A stretch of 38,676 nucleotides of DNA from Labilithrix sp. (GTDB lineage Bacteria; Myxococcota_A; Polyangia; Polyangiales; Polyangiaceae): positions 1-38,676 of the forward strand of contig JAHBWF010000067.1 in assembly GCA_019637105.1 (NCBI GenBank), in the 5' to 3' direction. Below the pieces are notes generated by a model. That model had not been told where the DNA came from, searched no databases, and worked only from the letters and a program-made list of their open reading frames with translations. The position numbers and the translations under genes were made by a program. This document shows positions 1-8,665 of this stretch, one piece after another. The number at the start of each line of letters is the position of its first letter. Positions within the stretch are counted from its first letter, which is position 1.

Positions 1-965
1 GCCGCGAGGCCGGCGAGCGCGCTCATCGCGACGAGCACGGCCGCGGCGGCGGCGCGCCGGCGGAGCAGGGGACGAAGCGTCTCGCGCTCGGAGCCGCCGA
101 CCAGGGCGAGCGGCTCGGCGGCGGCGGCGCGGTACGAGCGCGGGTCCTGCCGCACCCGGACCAGCATCGAGGCCGCGCCGGCGTTCGCGACCAGGGGCGC
201 GAGCGACGGGTCGCGCGCGAAGCGCTCGGCGGGGACGACGTCGACGCCCGCGCACCGGCCCGCGTAGACCCGACGGAGGAAGCGGAGACGCGCGCCGTCG
301 ACGAGGAGCGCCACGCCGAGCGCGACCGCCGAGGCGATCGCCACGAACAAGAGCGGCGGCAGCGAGATCCCGTCCACGAGGACGAGGCCGGCCGCCGCGG
401 CGAGCCCCGCGAAGCCCGTGAACGCCACGCCGAAGCCCTCCGCCGCGTCGTGGGCCGTCCGCGCGCGGATCGACCGGCTCGCCGCGACGAGGAACGCCGA
501 GACGAGGAGCGCCGGGACGCCGCCGAGGACGATCCCGCTCGCGATCCACGGCACCGGGTCGGTCGTGTCCACGAGGCCGCCGAGATCCCTCAAGGCGGAC
601 GACGAGGAAGGGCCGACGTCCCCGAGGACGAGCGCCTGGACGACCGCCCCGATCACCGCCCCGGACGCCGTGGGCACGATCAGCGTCGCGACGAGGCGGA
701 GCGACGGCGCGGCGATCGCGCCGATCGTCTTGCCCGCGACGACCGCGAGGACGACGGTGAGGAAGAGGCCGGCGAAGAAGGCGTCGTGGCTGTACCTCGG
801 CACGGCGTCCAGCGACATCGACAGGACCGAGACCGTCACCGCCGTCAGCGTGAGCGGGAAGGTGACGGTGGGGCCCGAGCCCGACCGGGTGAACGCCTCG
901 AGCGCGTCCCCGGAGGAGGGCGACGGGCTCGTGGCCGGCGCGTGGAGCGGGGAGAGCGGCGTCAC
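1..965 (-). CDS. Polytopic membrane protein, 3' end cut by window edge
   Basis: An uninterrupted minus-strand frame runs from GTG at 965 to the window edge (321 codons) with strong G/C third positions. It is preceded by GAGGAG three bases before the GTG and by an in-frame TGA about 50 bases upstream, with no other start between, so this start is nearly forced. The protein is hydrophobic: likely membrane segments near residues 34-52, 62-80, 88-116, 139-163, 176-198, 203-222 and 303-321. Residues 223-300 form one larger polar section rich in Arg. I recognise no family motif and assign no function; a transporter or sensor scaffold are both possible. The C-terminus lies outside the window. The gene sits 122 bp downstream of the kinase that ends at 1088 and may or may not be cotranscribed with it. 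Confidence 0.7.
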   Translation of the reverse strand, partial: MTPLSPLHAPATSPSPSSGDALEAFTRSGSGPTVTFPLTLTAVTVSVLSMSLDAVPRYSHDAFFAGLFLTVVLAVVAGKTIGAIAAPSLRLVATLIVPTASGAVIGAVVQALVLGDVGPSSSSALRDLGGLVDTTDPVPWIASGIVLGGVPALLVSAFLVAASRSIRARTAHDAAEGFGVAFTGFAGLAAAAGLVLVDGISLPPLLFVAIASAVALGVALLVDGARLRFLRRVYAGRCAGVDVVPAERFARDPSLAPLVANAGAASMLVRVRQDPRSYRAAAAEPLALVGGSERETLRPLLRRRAAAAAVLVAMSALAGLA

Positions 966-1087
966 GATCTCCTCGGACGGATGACCGAGCCGGAGGATTT
1001 GCTCGCGCGCGCTTCTTCACCCCCGCCTTCGCGCCGAGGCGAAGACCGTTCGTCGGATCGCCCGATTCCGTAGCGAAATCGCCGAGA

Positions 1088-3208
1088 TCAGGGCCCCTTC
1101 TTGCCCGTGAAGAGGCGCACGATCGCGTCCCACATCCGCTTCAACCCACCCATCTTGAGGTTGCCCTTGCGGGTCGTGGTCCGGTGGACGAGGTGCGTCG
1201 GTCGCGCGCCGGGCGAGAAGCCGTAGAGCGAGTACAGGTTGATGAGGTCGGTGACGAGGTCGGAGACGCCGCGCGTGTCGAGGTCGTGCGCCTGGCAGTA
1301 GCTGTCCGGCTTGTTGCGGATCATGCACTTGCCGATGATCAGCATCACGTTCGGATCGATGAGCTCGCCGTTGCCGTCGAGGTAGTGCTTGTACGAAAAG
1401 AACCGATCGGCCGGCGCGACCTCGGGCTGGCCGTCCTGCGTCTTCGGCGCGCGCAGCGAGTTGATGACGCTGTACTCGTGCCGGAGGTACGCCTCGATTG
1501 TGTTGTTCTCGTCGGCGCGCTCGTACTCGATGAACTTGTGGAACGCGTCGTAGAGCGTCTTCGGGTTCGCGTACGCGCCGCTGATCAAGTAGTAGAACGT
1601 CGCGCCGAGCGAGTAGATGTCCGCCGGACGGCCGACGGACTTCTGGATGCGGGCGCGGACGTTCGTCTCGCTCGCCTCGCGGAAGGGCCGGGCGAGGACG
1701 AGGCGCTTGCGCGCGCGATCGGCGTAGAGGATCGGGTACTGCTCCGAGCGGTTGAAGAGCGAGAAGGAGTCGTTCTTCGCGATCTGGATATAGAAGTCCT
1801 CGAAGTACTCGACCTCGGGGAGCCCCTGCTGGACGTTCACGAGCAGCTCGAGGATGTTCGTCTCCTGCTCGGGGCTCTGGAAGAACAGCGTGCCGGGGAC
1901 CGCCGCCTTCATCTGCGTCATCCCGAACGAGACCTCTTCGTCCGAGAGCTTCGCGACGTTGAAGTCGGCGAGGCGGACCTGCAGCGTCGAGCCGCGGAGG
2001 TTCGGATCGGGCAGCCCGACGAGCACGTTGGCCGGCTTGATGTCGCGGTGGCAGATGTTCCGGACGAGGTGCGCGTACTCGATCGCGCTGGCGATCGGGA
2101 TCATGTAGTCGAGCACGCGGAACAGCCGCTCGCGCATGTCGCACGCGAGCAGGTCCTCCTTCGCGCCGCGGTTGCGCGACCCCTTGAGGCGCTCCTCGAG
2201 GCTCATGTCGAGCTTCTCGAGGATCATGAACTCGGGCTCGCACTTGTCGCGGATGAGCGGCGGCAAGAAGCTCAGATCCTCGCCCTCGCCCGAGGCGAAG
2301 AGCTCGACGATGCTCGGGTGACCCTGCACGCGCTCGAGGAGCTCCATCTCCATCTGGAAGCGCATGTGGTCCTCGTCGTTCACGCCCTTCTGCAGGATCT
2401 TGATGACGATCGGCCTGCGGAAGTCGGTCTTCGACTCGAGCCAGCGCTCCTCGCCGAGGAACACCTTCGCGAAGCGGCCGGAGCCGAGCTCGATCGGCTG
2501 ACCGCGCGCGTCGAGCGTGAACGAGTACGCGCGCGAGCGCACGACCGCGAACGGAGCGCTCCGCCCCTCGCGCGGCGCGGAGTCGGCGCGGAAGCCCAGC
2601 GACTGCCCGGACGTCATCCCGCCGCCCATCGTCGGCGGCTGCTGCATGCCCTGTCCGTTGTGCGCCGGCGGCGGCCCGGCGAACGACATGTCGCGCTGCG
2701 GCTGCTGCGGAGGCGGCGGCGTTCCGAACATCAGGCTGTTCGGGTTCGGCGCCGGCGGACCGCCCAGCCCGTGGGGGACGACCGGCGGCGCCGCGGGGCC
2801 GGGCCCCATGCTCGGCTTGTGCGTGAGCGGCTGCGGGCCGGAGGAGCCGCGCTCGGCGACGGGGGGCACCGGCGTGCCCATCCCGAGCGTCGGCGGACGC
2901 GGCATGGACTGCGACTTCGGCGGCTGGGGCTCCGAGCTCGGGTGATGACCCGACGAGCGATCCTGCGAGGAGATCGGCGCCGGCTGCTGCGACGGCGCCG
3001 CCTGGGGCTGCTGCGACGGCGGCGCCTGGGGAGGAGGCGGCTGCTGCGCCTGCGGGGTGAACGCCGTCGGCGTGTTGTTCTTGCCGAAGTGCACGCGCGG
3101 CGGCGACGGCTTCGGAGCGAGCGGCTCGGGGGCGGTCCCGACCGTCGTCTTCTCCTCTTCCTCGTCCTCGAGCCCCTGCGGGAGGGGCGGCGCGTCCCTT
3201 TGCGTCAC
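1088..3208 (-). CDS. Ser/Thr protein kinase with DFN motif and large insert
   Basis: A 706-residue protein kinase, probably cytoplasmic. Residues 1-220 are Pro/Gln-rich and disordered. The kinase domain follows: Gly-rich loop GSGRFAKV at 242-249, VIK lysine K270, HRDIKPANV with catalytic D389 and N394, a DFN (415-417) in place of DFG, SPE (445-447) in place of APE, and DIYSLG at 530-535. About 80 residues separate SPE from DIYSLG where about ten are usual, so the activation region carries an inserted segment rich in aromatic and acidic residues. The catalytic Lys, Asp and Asn are kept, and Asn at the DFG Gly does not by itself exclude activity. A basic C-terminal tail ends the protein and there is no obvious transmembrane helix. 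GTG start at 3208, 15 bp after the stop of the neighbouring kinase, so the two are likely one transcript. Substrate unknown. Confidence 0.9.
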   Translation of the reverse strand: MTQRDAPPLPQGLEDEEEEKTTVGTAPEPLAPKPSPPRVHFGKNNTPTAFTPQAQQPPPPQAPPSQQPQAAPSQQPAPISSQDRSSGHHPSSEPQPPKSQSMPRPPTLGMGTPVPPVAERGSSGPQPLTHKPSMGPGPAAPPVVPHGLGGPPAPNPNSLMFGTPPPPQQPQRDMSFAGPPPAHNGQGMQQPPTMGGGMTSGQSLGFRADSAPREGRSAPFAVVRSRAYSFTLDARGQPIELGSGRFAKVFLGEERWLESKTDFRRPIVIKILQKGVNDEDHMRFQMEMELLERVQGHPSIVELFASGEGEDLSFLPPLIRDKCEPEFMILEKLDMSLEERLKGSRNRGAKEDLLACDMRERLFRVLDYMIPIASAIEYAHLVRNICHRDIKPANVLVGLPDPNLRGSTLQVRLADFNVAKLSDEEVSFGMTQMKAAVPGTLFFQSPEQETNILELLVNVQQGLPEVEYFEDFYIQIAKNDSFSLFNRSEQYPILYADRARKRLVLARPFREASETNVRARIQKSVGRPADIYSLGATFYYLISGAYANPKTLYDAFHKFIEYERADENNTIEAYLRHEYSVINSLRAPKTQDGQPEVAPADRFFSYKHYLDGNGELIDPNVMLIIGKCMIRNKPDSYCQAHDLDTRGVSDLVTDLINLYSLYGFSPGARPTHLVHRTTTRKGNLKMGGLKRMWDAIVRLFTGKKGP

Positions 3209-3223
3209 GGCAGCTCTCTCGCC

Positions 3224-4735
3224 TCAGCTTCGGCACATCACGACGATGTCGTTGCCGCGACTCAACATGAGCACGACGACCTGCTGGGCTTCTCCGTAGG
3301 TTACCAGAAGCTGCCGGCCGTCCACGAGAAAGACGCGGCCGTTCGCGGTCGGTTGACCGAACGAGACGATCACCTCGCCGAGCGCCTGACGCGCGCTCGA
3401 GACGAGGTCGATGATGCTGTCCTGGTTGGCCGTGAGCGCGGGCGTGGGGCGACCGCCGCGCTTCGCGACGAAGCACGAGAGGCCCTTCACGTTCAGCGAG
3501 GTGCTCTGACCCGGCAACATCGTCACGCGGAAGCGGACCTGGCCGCCGCTCGGGTCGAAGAAGGAGAGGTCGAGCTTCTCGTGGACCTGCACGTAGCGGA
3601 TGCGCCGCTCTCCCTGCGCGACGACGCGCTCGGGCGGCGCGTGCGCGACCGGTCGTCCTCCCGCGGCGCTCCCGGAGCCGTCGACCTCGAGCGCGAGCTG
3701 TCCGGGCCCGGCGATGATCGGCATCTGCGCCGGTCGCGCCACGACCTCGACCGGGGACGGCGCGAGGCCGTCCGAGCTCGGCGTCCGGAGCGCCTCGCGG
3801 AGGCGTTGCAGGAACTCCGGCGCGGTCGCGATGCGGTCGTCCGGCCGCGCGACCAGCGCGTGCGTGAGCGCGCGCGCCACCTCGCCCGCCAGCCCGAGCT
3901 TCGCGAGGCGCGCGTTGACCAGCGTGTCGCTGCGCACGCGGTCGTTGAACGTGACGCGCACGTCGTCGTCGCCGAAGAAGACGGTGCCCGTGAGCATGAA
4001 GATGGTCACGAGGCCGAGCGCGTAGACGTCGGTGCGCGGCCCCTCGGGGGAGCCGCAGAGCTGCTCGGGGGCGGCCCAGCGCGGCGAGAAGAGCGCCACG
4101 GTGCTGACCGACTCGCCGAGGTCGTCGTCGGCCGCCGCTTGCGGGTTCTTCTTCACGTCGCTGTGCGCGATGCCGAAGTCGGCGAGCTTCGAGACGAGCT
4201 CGCCGCGGACGCGCGCGAACAGGATGTTCGACGGCTTGATGTCGCGATGGATGATCCCGTGCTCGTGGGCCTCGGCGACGGCGCCGCAGATCGCCTCGAG
4301 GATGCCGAGCACCTCGTGCGTCGGGAGCGGCCCCTTGAGGCGCACGTGCGACTCCAGGTTTCCGCCGTCGAGGTACTCGGACACGTGGAACGGCGCGCCC
4401 TGCGCGCTGCCGCCTTCGCCCTCCTTCAGGTAGCCGAAGTCGTAGATGCGGAGCGTGTTCGGGTGCGAGAGCTTCGAGAGGGCGAGCGCCTCCTTCAAGA
4501 AGTGCGTGTACGTCGCCTGGTAGACGGCGCGGCTGCCGCTCGTCGAGCCCGAGCCCTCGACCAACGTCGTGCGCAGGAGCTTCACGCAGACGACGCGATC
4601 GAGCCGGTCGTCCGTGGCTCGATAGATGGTTGCCATCCCCCCGCTCCCGATCCGATCGAGGATCGAATACCGGTCGAGGAGGCGCATCCCTTCGGAGAGC
4701 TCGGGCTCTCCTGGTCGGCGATACGGCCGCGCCAT
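3224..4735 (-). CDS. Ser/Thr protein kinase with novel C-terminal domain
   Basis: A 503-residue kinase of the bacterial Hanks/PknB type. Motifs: Gly-rich IGSGGMATIY at 29-38, VKLL with K52, HRDIKPSN with catalytic D165, DFGIAH at 187-192, APEQLCG from 222 and DVYALG at 236-241. All catalytic residues are present. Residues 320-375 are a Pro/Ala/Gly-rich linker. Residues 378-503 form a beta-rich globular section that I do not recognise; it is not a PASTA repeat and has no membrane helix before it. The frame is open upstream to 4888, but ATG 4735 is chosen because the sequence before it has out-of-frame composition and a TACGCT hexamer lies eight bases upstream. It heads a two-kinase transcript with the gene ending at 1088. 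Confidence 0.9.
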   Translation of the reverse strand: MARPYRRPGEPELSEGMRLLDRYSILDRIGSGGMATIYRATDDRLDRVVCVKLLRTTLVEGSGSTSGSRAVYQATYTHFLKEALALSKLSHPNTLRIYDFGYLKEGEGGSAQGAPFHVSEYLDGGNLESHVRLKGPLPTHEVLGILEAICGAVAEAHEHGIIHRDIKPSNILFARVRGELVSKLADFGIAHSDVKKNPQAAADDDLGESVSTVALFSPRWAAPEQLCGSPEGPRTDVYALGLVTIFMLTGTVFFGDDDVRVTFNDRVRSDTLVNARLAKLGLAGEVARALTHALVARPDDRIATAPEFLQRLREALRTPSSDGLAPSPVEVVARPAQMPIIAGPGQLALEVDGSGSAAGGRPVAHAPPERVVAQGERRIRYVQVHEKLDLSFFDPSGGQVRFRVTMLPGQSTSLNVKGLSCFVAKRGGRPTPALTANQDSIIDLVSSARQALGEVIVSFGQPTANGRVFLVDGRQLLVTYGEAQQVVVLMLSRGNDIVVMCRS

Positions 4736-4743
4736 ACGCGAAG

Positions 4744-4749
4744 AGCGTA
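4744..4749 (-). promoter_or_regulatory. Candidate -10 element of kinase gene (leaderless)
   Basis: TACGCT read on the minus strand, eight bases before ATG 4735, with no Shine-Dalgarno between. It fits a TANNNT -10 whose transcript would start at or near the start codon. Confidence 0.4.
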
Positions 4750-4891
4750 CCTCGGATCGCAGGCTGAGGTCGACAACGGACGCCGACAAATGGCGCGCGC
4801 CGTGAGGCCGAAAGCCCTCATTTTGGCCCGATCCGAGACGTCCAGCCCTCACTCGCGAATCGCGCGCGCGCGTGCGCGATCCGCGCATCGC

Positions 4892-5575
4892 TCACGCGTC
4901 GGCGGCGCGCCAGAGGTACCAGCTCGCGGCGGAGCGGAACGGGCGCCACCGCTCGCCGCGACGGGCGAGCTCGGCGTCGGTCGGCAGCTCGGCCTTCCGC
5001 GCGCCGCGATGGAAGACGCGCGCGAAGCCCTTCTTGACGCCGTAGTCGGCGAGCGGGAGGACGTCGGGGCGGCCGAGGCGGAAGATGAGCAGCATCTCCA
5101 CGGTCCACCGCCCGACGCCGCGCACCTGGGTCAACGCGTCGACGATCGCGTCGTCCTCCATGCGCCGGAGCTGGGCGAACGTCGGGATCGTCCCGGCCGC
5201 CGCGCGCGTCGCGAGGTCCCGGATCGAGGCGAGCTTGTTGCGCGAGAGGCCGGCGGCGCGGAGGTCGTCGTCGGAGATCGCGAGCAGCGACGCGGGCTCG
5301 AGCGCCCGCGGCACGAGCGCGCGGACGCGCCCGAAGATGGTCGCCGCCGCCTTGCCGTTGAGCTGCTGGTAGACGATCGACTCGGCGAGCGCCGCGAACG
5401 TGCCTTCGGTGGCCTTGAGCGAGAGCGAGAGGTCGCCGATCCGGTCGATGTGCGCGCGGAGCACGGGATCGGCGGCGGAGAGGTGACGTCGCGCCTCGGC
5501 GGCGTCGAAGGGGAGGCGTCCGCGCCGCTTCGGCGCGGGCGCCCGGAGTGACGTGTCGGGGAGCGTCGTCGGCAT
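4892..5575 (-). CDS. DNA-3-methyladenine glycosylase (AlkA-like, HhH-GPD)
   Basis: A 227-residue base-excision repair enzyme that removes alkylated bases such as 3-methyladenine by cleaving the N-glycosidic bond. The helix-hairpin-helix is VRGVGRWTVEM at 151-161, followed by the GPD region with LPLADYG, where D177 aligns with the catalytic Asp of AlkA. There are no Cys residues for an iron-sulfur cluster, which separates it from the EndoIII/MutY branch, and the short length matches the AlkA/Mag-type catalytic core without the extra N-terminal domain of E. coli AlkA. ATG 5575 is chosen from the family start and from a TATCGT hexamer seven bases upstream; the frame itself stays open far upstream as an artefact. 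It follows the SprT-like gene by 29 bp. Possible alternative family name: DNA-3-methyladenine glycosylase 2. Confidence 0.9.
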   Translation of the reverse strand: MPTTLPDTSLRAPAPKRRGRLPFDAAEARRHLSAADPVLRAHIDRIGDLSLSLKATEGTFAALAESIVYQQLNGKAAATIFGRVRALVPRALEPASLLAISDDDLRAAGLSRNKLASIRDLATRAAAGTIPTFAQLRRMEDDAIVDALTQVRGVGRWTVEMLLIFRLGRPDVLPLADYGVKKGFARVFHRGARKAELPTDAELARRGERWRPFRSAASWYLWRAADA

Positions 5576-5582
5576 ACGGTGG

Positions 5583-5588
5583 ACGATA
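5583..5588 (-). promoter_or_regulatory. Candidate internal -10 element of glycosylase gene
   Basis: TATCGT on the minus strand, seven bases before ATG 5575, inside the 29-bp gap after the SprT-like gene. It could allow separate leaderless transcription of the repair gene. Confidence 0.35.
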
Positions 5589-5604
5589 GCCCAAGCCGCC
5601 GGGC

Positions 5605-6750
5605 TCAGCGGCGCGGAGGCAGGAGCGGGCGCGCGCCGGCGCCCGCGTCGGACCCCTCGCGCATCCCCTTGTGGATGACGATCTTCCTGCCGGCCTCCCG
5701 CCCGTGCGCGTAGGCCTCGCTCCGCCGCTGCCCGGCGTAGCGCACGTGACGGACGTGCGGGTGACGCTTGCGGAAGTAGCGGGAGAGATCGCCGTCGGCG
5801 ATCCACACGAGGCCGGCCTCTTCGCTCTTCTTCGCCTCGCGCGCGAGCTTGTCGGTCATGCCGGTCATGACGCCGGCGAGGAACGTGCGGCGATCGCGAT
5901 CGCCGCGGATGCCGAGCCTCGCCTTGTGCTCGCGCCACAGGCGCTCGGCCGTGGCGAGGAGGTAGCCGTGGACGTACTCGGCGATCTCGACGTTCTCGAG
6001 GCGGCCGCAGATCTCGAGCACGCTCCCGCGCTTCCCCTCGCGCGCGCGGTAGACCGGGATCCAGATCGCCTCGACGAAGAAGTGCTTGCCGAGCAGGAGC
6101 GACAGCACGCGCTCCGCCTCCGTCGTCCGGCCCGTCGGCGCGCCGAGGTGCCGCCAGACGTAGCCCTGCGCGACGCGGGCGTCGCGGAGCTCGAGGTTGT
6201 GCTTGAGGAGCAGCTTCTGCGCCGCCGCCATCGCCGCCTCGGCCTCGTGGACGTTCGGGCTCTCGGCGAGCGCCAAGAGCCGCGCGATGCGGTCGCCGAT
6301 CTTGCGCGCGGCTTCGCTCTTCTCGGGAGGCGGCGCCTCCGGCACGCCGGCGGCGGACCCGTCGATGCCGAGGCGGTCGCAGACGGCGCGGAAGCGCGGG
6401 CCGTGCGCGGTCTCCTCGCGCTCGCCGAGGACCTCGGTGACGTACTGGTGCGCCATCTCGTGCTTGAGCACCTCGACGACGACGCCCCACGGGCGCTCGA
6501 GGACGAGCGGGCGCGACAGCTCGATGGTGCGCGTCGCCTCGACCCAACGGCCGAGGCGCGAGCGCGACGGCACGAGCTCGATCTGCGGGAGCCTCAGCGC
6601 TCCCTTGAAGTACGCGAGGGCGAGGAGCCGGTACTGCTCGCGGAGCTCGTGGAGCAGCGCGGCCTCGAGCGCGGCCGACAGGCGCGAGGCGCCGTCGGTG
6701 GCGGCGTCCGGCGCGCCGCCTGCGCGGCGCTCGGGAGGATCGACGTTCAC
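5605..6750 (-). CDS. SprT-like zinc metalloprotease fused to DUF2786 domain
   Basis: A 381-residue two-domain protein. Residues 25-125 form a SprT-like fold with the zinc motif HEMAH (H97, E98, H101) and a further candidate ligand H116 in AHGPRF. SprT/Spartan-type proteins cleave proteins bound or crosslinked to DNA; that role here is inferred from family. Residues 145-190 match a DUF2786 segment (ARLLALAESPNVHEAEAAM), followed by a basic, mixed alpha/beta C-terminal part to about 360, probably the domain usually paired with DUF2786. The tail is Arg/Pro/Gly-rich. It starts 13 bp after the P460 lipoprotein gene and is followed by the alkyl-base glycosylase, so the protease and the repair enzyme are probably cotranscribed. 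No signal peptide: cytoplasmic. Confidence 0.85.
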   Translation of the reverse strand: MNVDPPERRAGGAPDAATDGASRLSAALEAALLHELREQYRLLALAYFKGALRLPQIELVPSRSRLGRWVEATRTIELSRPLVLERPWGVVVEVLKHEMAHQYVTEVLGEREETAHGPRFRAVCDRLGIDGSAAGVPEAPPPEKSEAARKIGDRIARLLALAESPNVHEAEAAMAAAQKLLLKHNLELRDARVAQGYVWRHLGAPTGRTTEAERVLSLLLGKHFFVEAIWIPVYRAREGKRGSVLEICGRLENVEIAEYVHGYLLATAERLWREHKARLGIRGDRDRRTFLAGVMTGMTDKLAREAKKSEEAGLVWIADGDLSRYFRKRHPHVRHVRYAGQRRSEAYAHGREAGRKIVIHKGMREGSDAGAGARPLLPPRR

Positions 6751-6763
6751 GTTCCCGCTTCGT

Positions 6764-7234
6764 CTAGCGCGGGAGCTCGAAGGAGTACACCCAGTCGGAG
6801 TAGCTCTGCCGTTTGTCGTGGCAGCCGACGCACACCTTCGGCTCGCCGGAGAAGAGCGTGTCGCCGTCGCCGTCGTACTCGGCCCAGTACCAGCGGCCGG
6901 CGCGCTTCTCCATGACGGCGACGATCGCCCGCGTGTCGCCGCGGAAGCCCTCCTTCACGACGATCGAGCCGTCGGGCCAGCGCGTGATCGGCGTGGGACC
7001 GCCGAGCGCGTCGGCGATCTCCGGGCTCACGAACACCTCCACGGCGTCGGCGTGGGCGGTGAAGCTCGGCTGGCGCGTCGCGTAGCCGGGCGCGCGCTCC
7101 CAGGCCCGGAACCCGGCGCCGGCGGTGATCTTCGCGTAGAGCTGCCTCGCGCCCTCGGGATCGTCGTTCTGCGTGCACGCGGCGGGCGCGAGCAGCGCGA
7201 CCGCGAGGCCGAAGGAGGGGACGCGCCGCGGCAT
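6764..7234 (-). CDS. Cytochrome P460-family lipoprotein
   Basis: A 156-residue exported haem protein. Residues 1-19 are a signal peptide ending in a lipobox-like APAAC with C20, so it is probably anchored to a membrane. Near the C-terminus CVGCH (135-139) is a c-type haem attachment site, followed by the short segment ending SFELPR. The order, an N-terminal beta domain with KEGFRGD (94-100), WYWAEYDGDGD (115-125) and a terminal CxxCH, is that of the cytochrome P460 family. Classic P460 proteins oxidise hydroxylamine with a Lys-haem crosslink; in organisms without nitrification the role is unknown, and I do not claim hydroxylamine oxidation here. It is first in a run with the SprT-like protease and the glycosylase (13 and 29 bp gaps). 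Confidence 0.8.
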   Translation of the reverse strand: MPRRVPSFGLAVALLAPAACTQNDDPEGARQLYAKITAGAGFRAWERAPGYATRQPSFTAHADAVEVFVSPEIADALGGPTPITRWPDGSIVVKEGFRGDTRAIVAVMEKRAGRWYWAEYDGDGDTLFSGEPKVCVGCHDKRQSYSDWVYSFELPR

Positions 7235-7312
7235 CCGGCGAGTGTCGCCAACAACCGCCCCCGCGCAAAGCCGAGAATGAGCGCGCGCTCGATCCGCGAC
7301 GGCCGTACGGGA

Positions 7313-8665
7313 TCAGGCGTCGCTCGCGGGGGGAGGCGGCGAGCCGTTCATCCCTCGGCGCACCTCCTCTTCCTGCCGCTTGCCCTCCTCCTCGGCGGCG
7401 GCCTTGGCGTCGGCGAAGGCGCGCCGGGCGTCGTCGATCGAGCCGCCGCGGAGGAAATACTGCCGCGCGGCGGCGCCGACCGCCATCGTCCCGGCGAAGG
7501 CGATGGCGCCGGAGATCATCGAGCCGAGCCCGGGCGCGACCACCTTCATGAGCGCGCGGAAGCCCTCGCGCAGGACGACCGCCGCGCCGACGTTGGCGCC
7601 CATCGCGCCGAGGAACTCGGCGGCCGCCTTCTTGTCGAGCGGCCGCCCCGAGAGCCACGCGATCCCCGCGACGAGCGCCATCTGCATCGCGGTGATCGGG
7701 AAGACGTCGGCGACGGGGATGGGCACCGCCGCGACGCCGGTGCAGATCACCGCCGTCGCCCGCGTGAGGTCGGTCGCGAGCTGCTCCTGCAGCCCGCGGA
7801 CGCGCGCGATGCGCACGAAGGTGCCGCGGCCCGCGTCCGGCATGTGCTTGAAGAGCGTCCCGACCAGCTCGTCGACGCGCCAGCGCTCGTCGCCGCGGAG
7901 CTCGCCGCCCTCGCGGAAGGACATGTACGAGCTGAGCCCGCGGGTCCAGACGAGGTGCGGCGCCAGCTTCGGCCGCGCCTTGATCTTCGTCTCGAGGTGG
8001 TGCTCGACCTCGGACACGCGCGCCAGCTTCTCGTCGACCTCCTCGCGCGGCTCCGCGCTCGCGAGGTGGAGCCGCGTGCCCTTCGGCTCGAGCACGTCGC
8101 AGTGCGTCGCGATCGCGACGAGCGGCGGGCGGAACCGGTGCTCGCGCTCGATCTCCGCGTAGATGCGCTCGAGCACGGCGAGGTCCGCGTCGACGCCGCT
8201 GTCGGCCTCCGTCGCCTTCACCAGGAACAGGATGACGTCGGGCACCTTGCGCCGGAGCGGCGCGAGGATCGACGCGACGGCGTCCTTGGCCGGATCGTCC
8301 TCGGTCGGCCGCGATCCCTCCTGGATCCCGCGCGTGTCGAGCACCGAGATGGCGCCGCGCTCGGAGCGGTAGTCGAACCACTTGCCCTGACCGGTCTGCG
8401 ACTTGACGTGGCCGACCTCGGCGACCTTGGCGCCGAAGAGGGCGTTGACGAGCGACGACTTGCCCGCGCCGCGCCGCCCCACCAGCGCGAACGCCGGAGC
8501 TCGCTGCTCGAGGAGGATGGTGCGGAGGAGCCCGACCTTGGCGCGGACGTCTTTCACGGTTTCGGGGTGGAGCGGGAGGAACTGGAGCATCTCCTCGACA
8601 CGACGAATGTTCTCGGCGATGACCCTGCGCATCTTCGCCTCGTCCTCGGTCTCGCGATCGGGCAT
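7313..8665 (-). CDS. Era-like/dynamin-like GTPase with hydrophobic C-terminus
   Basis: A P-loop GTPase of about 450 residues. Numbering from the GTG at 8671: P-loop GRRGAGKSS at 65-73, G3 DTRG at 112-115, and THCD at 189-192 at the position of the usual NKxD base-recognition motif. Residues about 310-345 and 370-415 are hydrophobic with glycine-rich helices, a layout seen in GTPases carrying a DUF697-type C-terminus, suggesting membrane association. The tail is acidic/basic coiled coil. Two starts are possible: GTG 8671 or ATG 8665. I prefer 8665 because TATGCT at 8675-8680 would place a leaderless transcript start next to the ATG and lies only three bases before the GTG. Function unknown; membrane remodelling or stress sensing are guesses from the family. 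Confidence 0.8.
   Translation of the reverse strand: MPDRETEDEAKMRRVIAENIRRVEEMLQFLPLHPETVKDVRAKVGLLRTILLEQRAPAFALVGRRGAGKSSLVNALFGAKVAEVGHVKSQTGQGKWFDYRSERGAISVLDTRGIQEGSRPTEDDPAKDAVASILAPLRRKVPDVILFLVKATEADSGVDADLAVLERIYAEIEREHRFRPPLVAIATHCDVLEPKGTRLHLASAEPREEVDEKLARVSEVEHHLETKIKARPKLAPHLVWTRGLSSYMSFREGGELRGDERWRVDELVGTLFKHMPDAGRGTFVRIARVRGLQEQLATDLTRATAVICTGVAAVPIPVADVFPITAMQMALVAGIAWLSGRPLDKKAAAEFLGAMGANVGAAVVLREGFRALMKVVAPGLGSMISGAIAFAGTMAVGAAARQYFLRGGSIDDARRAFADAKAAAEEEGKRQEEEVRRGMNGSPPPPASDA

Noticed and set aside
1027-1044. Six-base-stem hairpin as a terminator after the first kinase gene
   Set aside because: The stem is short, no T-run follows, and such stems are frequent by chance at this GC content.
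418-1073. Plus-strand open frames over the first kilobase
   Set aside because: They are the reverse of a well-formed membrane-protein gene on the minus strand with correct codon bias.
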